This document shows positions 61,955 through 64,000 of a DNA stretch of 64,000 nucleotides, one piece after another. A model generated the notes under the pieces. The model did not search any database. It was not told where the DNA came from and was given only the letters and a program-made list of their open reading frames with translations. The stretch's first letter is position 1, and each line of letters starts with the position of its first letter. The DNA comes from MFD04716-140 sp963703125 (GTDB lineage: Bacteria > Bacteroidota > Bacteroidia > Flavobacteriales > Flavobacteriaceae), in the NCBI GenBank assembly GCA_963703125.1, contig OY969790.1, positions 1,426,001 through 1,490,000 of the forward strand, read 5' to 3'. A program made the translations under genes and the position numbers.

Positions 61955-64000
61955 ATGAACAAACAACCTCTTCTTAAAGAGAAACGCAGGTCTTATTTAT
62001 CTGTGTTTACTTCTATGTTTTTCTTTTTTAGCTTATTGCTATTTTCAACTGCCAATGCACAAACAACCATCAATGGCACGGTCACTGATGAATCTGGCGG
62101 GCCACTGCCAGGAGTAAGTGTGGTTGTGGAAGGTACAACTCAAGGTGCAGTTACCGATTTTGATGGATTATATTCCATATCAACCGATAATTCAAATGCG
62201 GTACTTATATTTTCTTACATAGGTTATCTGACTCAAAAAATAACGGCGGGTTCCAATACTACGGTGAATGTCCAGATGCAAGAGGATATTCAAAAATTAG
62301 ATGAAGTGGTTGTTGTAGGGTACGGAACCCAGAGAAAAGCTACTTTGACTGGCTCTGTTTCCTCAGTGGGTGGTGAAGCACTGGAAAAATCATCTTCTCC
62401 CAACCTTGGAGCGGCACTTGCTGGTAAAGTTGCTGGTCTATACATTGATACAGGTCAAGCTACCCCGGGTGCCGATTCACCTGCTATTAGGGTTAGAGGT
62501 ACCAACACATTCAATAATTCCGGTGCTTTGGTAGTAATTGATGGGATTCCGGATCGTGCGGGTGGTATTACGAGGATTAATCCTGCAGATATTGAGACCA
62601 TTTCGGTCTTAAAAGATGCTTCTGCGGCCATTTATGGTGCTAGAGCCGCTAACGGAGTTATTTTAGTAACAACCAAACGAGGAAAGGTAGGCGCCCCTAC
62701 CGTAAAGATAAATACTACATACGGTTTACAAAGCTTTACTTCTACTCCTGAAATGTTAAAAGGAGCCGAATATATGGACTTGGTGAACGAACTGAACGTT
62801 TACAAATTACCAGTATCAGAATGGAACGCCGCCTATGCTGGGAGAGGTGCGCCATATACGCGCGCCGACAACGGCGAAGTAGTGAATCCAACATTTACAA
62901 ATGAACGGATTCAAAATACGGCCGCTGGAACTGACCCATGGTTATATCCCGATACGGATTGGATGGATGCTGTTACGACCAAGGGTGCGCCAATTACACG
63001 GCAAAATGCCCAAGTATCAGGTGGTACCGAAGATGTTAGATATCTAGCTTCTTTGGGTCATTTGAGGCAAGATGTCAACTTCAAAAATGCTCCAAAGGGG
63101 TATACCCAGATCGATCTGAGATTAAATTTAGATGCCAAAATAAGTAAATCGCTTAGTCTGGATGTGGGACTCTATTCAAGGCAAGAAGAAAATTATACGG
63201 CGACAAGAGATGCAAATGGTATTTTTGACGACTTGGTTCGCCAATATCCTTGGTTCCCAGCCTTTTGGCCCTCGGGTGAATTGGGCCCGGATATTGAAAA
63301 TGGAAACAACCCTGCGGTGAGGGTGACCGATGGCCCTGGTTATATTGACAGAAGTACCAATTATGTGCAAAGCAACATAGGTTTGACCTATAGAGTTCCA
63401 GGAATTGAGGGACTAGAGCTGAGAGGCAATGTTTCCTATGATAAAACAAATTTTGATTATAAGCAGTGGGACCGCCCTTGGACACTCTACACTTGGGATG
63501 AAGTGAACCGAAATTCAAGCGGTCTAACGCCGGCATCACGCCTTGCCCGGGGATCCAAGTTTGAATCAACAGCATACAACAAGAACGGATATCACCGCAA
63601 CGGTTAACGCATCTTACGAGAAAGACCTTGGCAATCATTACTTTAAATTACTGGGTGGTATTACGCGAGAAGAATCTGAGCAGAGCTTTTTTGGCGCATT
63701 TAGAAGATTCTTTCTATCCAGTGATCTTGCCCAGTTGGATTTAGGGGGCAATGAGGGTCAAAATAGCCAAGGTAATGGATTTGAAATAGCACGTCTTAAC
63801 TACTATGGCCGTTTCAATTATGCGTATAAAGAAAAGTATTTGTTGGAATTCTTATTTAGATATGATGGTTCGTATCTTTTCGCAAGGGAAAATCGCTTTG
63901 GTTTCTTCCCAGGAGCCTCCGCAGGATGGGTTGTTTCTGAAGAGCCGTTCTTTAAAAAATCAGTCCCTTTCATAGATTATTTTAAACTAAGGGGCTCTTA
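61955..64000 (+). CDS. SusC/RagA TonB-linked outer-membrane receptor, frameshifted and partial
   Basis: The signal peptide is followed by a CarboxypepD_reg-like domain (TINGTVTDESGGPLPGVSVVVEGTTQGAVTDFDGLYSI). The SusC hallmark DEVVVVGYGTQRKATLTGSVSSVGGEALE and the plug IRVRGTNTFNNSGALVVIDGIPDRAGG come next. It imports oligosaccharides or other large nutrients with a SusD partner, which would lie beyond the window. The first frame ends at 63607. The barrel continues in another frame from about 63552 (DPSLNQQHTTRTDITATVNASYEKDLGNHYFKLLGG) to the window end. The shift is one G too many in GCCCGGGGATCC (63549-63552). Confidence 0.88.

Noticed and set aside
63153..63638. 161-codon minus-strand open frame opposite SusC
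   Set aside because: It is antisense to a well-conserved SusC barrel sequence.

Overview
The window reads as chromosome of a marine-type member of the Bacteroidota, most likely family Flavobacteriaceae. The basis is a SusC/RagA receptor, CzcA-TolC and Feo systems of Bacteroidota type, many DUF families typical of the phylum, TAnnTTTG-like -7 promoter elements, A-rich leaders and low G+C. The genus cannot be named from the sequence.

Region 1 (1-11123) is an accessory island next to tRNA-Arg(CCU). It opens with the 5' part of a group II intron on the minus strand, including the N-terminus of its reverse transcriptase/maturase. About 8 kb of single-gene units follow, all on the plus strand: RidA, an NTF2-like protein, three DUF1801 proteins, an ECF sigma factor with a membrane partner, a small membrane protein, DUF4199, an EEP-fold nuclease and a GNAT acetyltransferase. 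Most units are separated by long imperfect palindromes whose outer ends carry CAAC/TAAC and GTTRG-like boxes, as in an integron cassette array, but no IntI is visible. A tyrosine recombinase lacking the usual first catalytic arginine lies between the array and the tRNA.

Region 2 (11299-27960) is a catabolic locus, partly decayed. Eight consecutive minus-strand genes (M16 peptidase, CBM9-like protein, PQQ-type dehydrogenase with cytochrome c, amidohydrolase, two RidA proteins, a SelA-like PLP enzyme and an esterase) all carry export signals. This suggests a pathway run in the periplasm or on the cell surface. Around them are a sodium:solute symporter and broken genes: AraD1/GguC, a Gfo/Idh/MocA oxidoreductase, a sialidase, a ceramidase-like tail and an unknown lipoprotein.

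Region 3 (28103-34503) is a potassium module: a short KdpD-like kinase, a KdpE-like regulator, two TrkH/Ktr channels and a TrkA/RCK subunit, with no KdpFABC ATPase. The same direct-repeat motif lies 25 nt upstream of a -7-like element in front of all three transcription units. A DUF4198 gene follows, then a tRNA-Asn whose 3' end is duplicated 1 kb away, with a phosphotriesterase fragment and a DUF2188 gene in between.

Region 4 (37191-50044) is mostly core: RseP, SCO protein, FeoA-FeoB-small Cys-rich protein, a carboxypeptidase-regulatory-domain protein, an ECF sigma/anti-sigma/DUF4097 envelope-stress operon, a small Cys/Lys-rich protein, ferritin, a DUF423 protein and two unknowns.

Region 5 (50103-60721) is metal homeostasis: a CzcA-TolC fusion with its CzcB adaptor, a ZIP transporter in a unit with an MntR/DtxR regulator, and a divergent TonB receptor. 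The intergenic region holds a DtxR-like inverted repeat over the receptor promoter. A lycopene-cyclase-like gene follows.

Region 6 (60725-64000) is a GntR-family regulator divergent from a SusC/RagA receptor that is frameshifted and runs off the window. Frameshifts and deletions cluster in 1-28 kb and at the right end, while roughly 33 kb in between has none that I can see.
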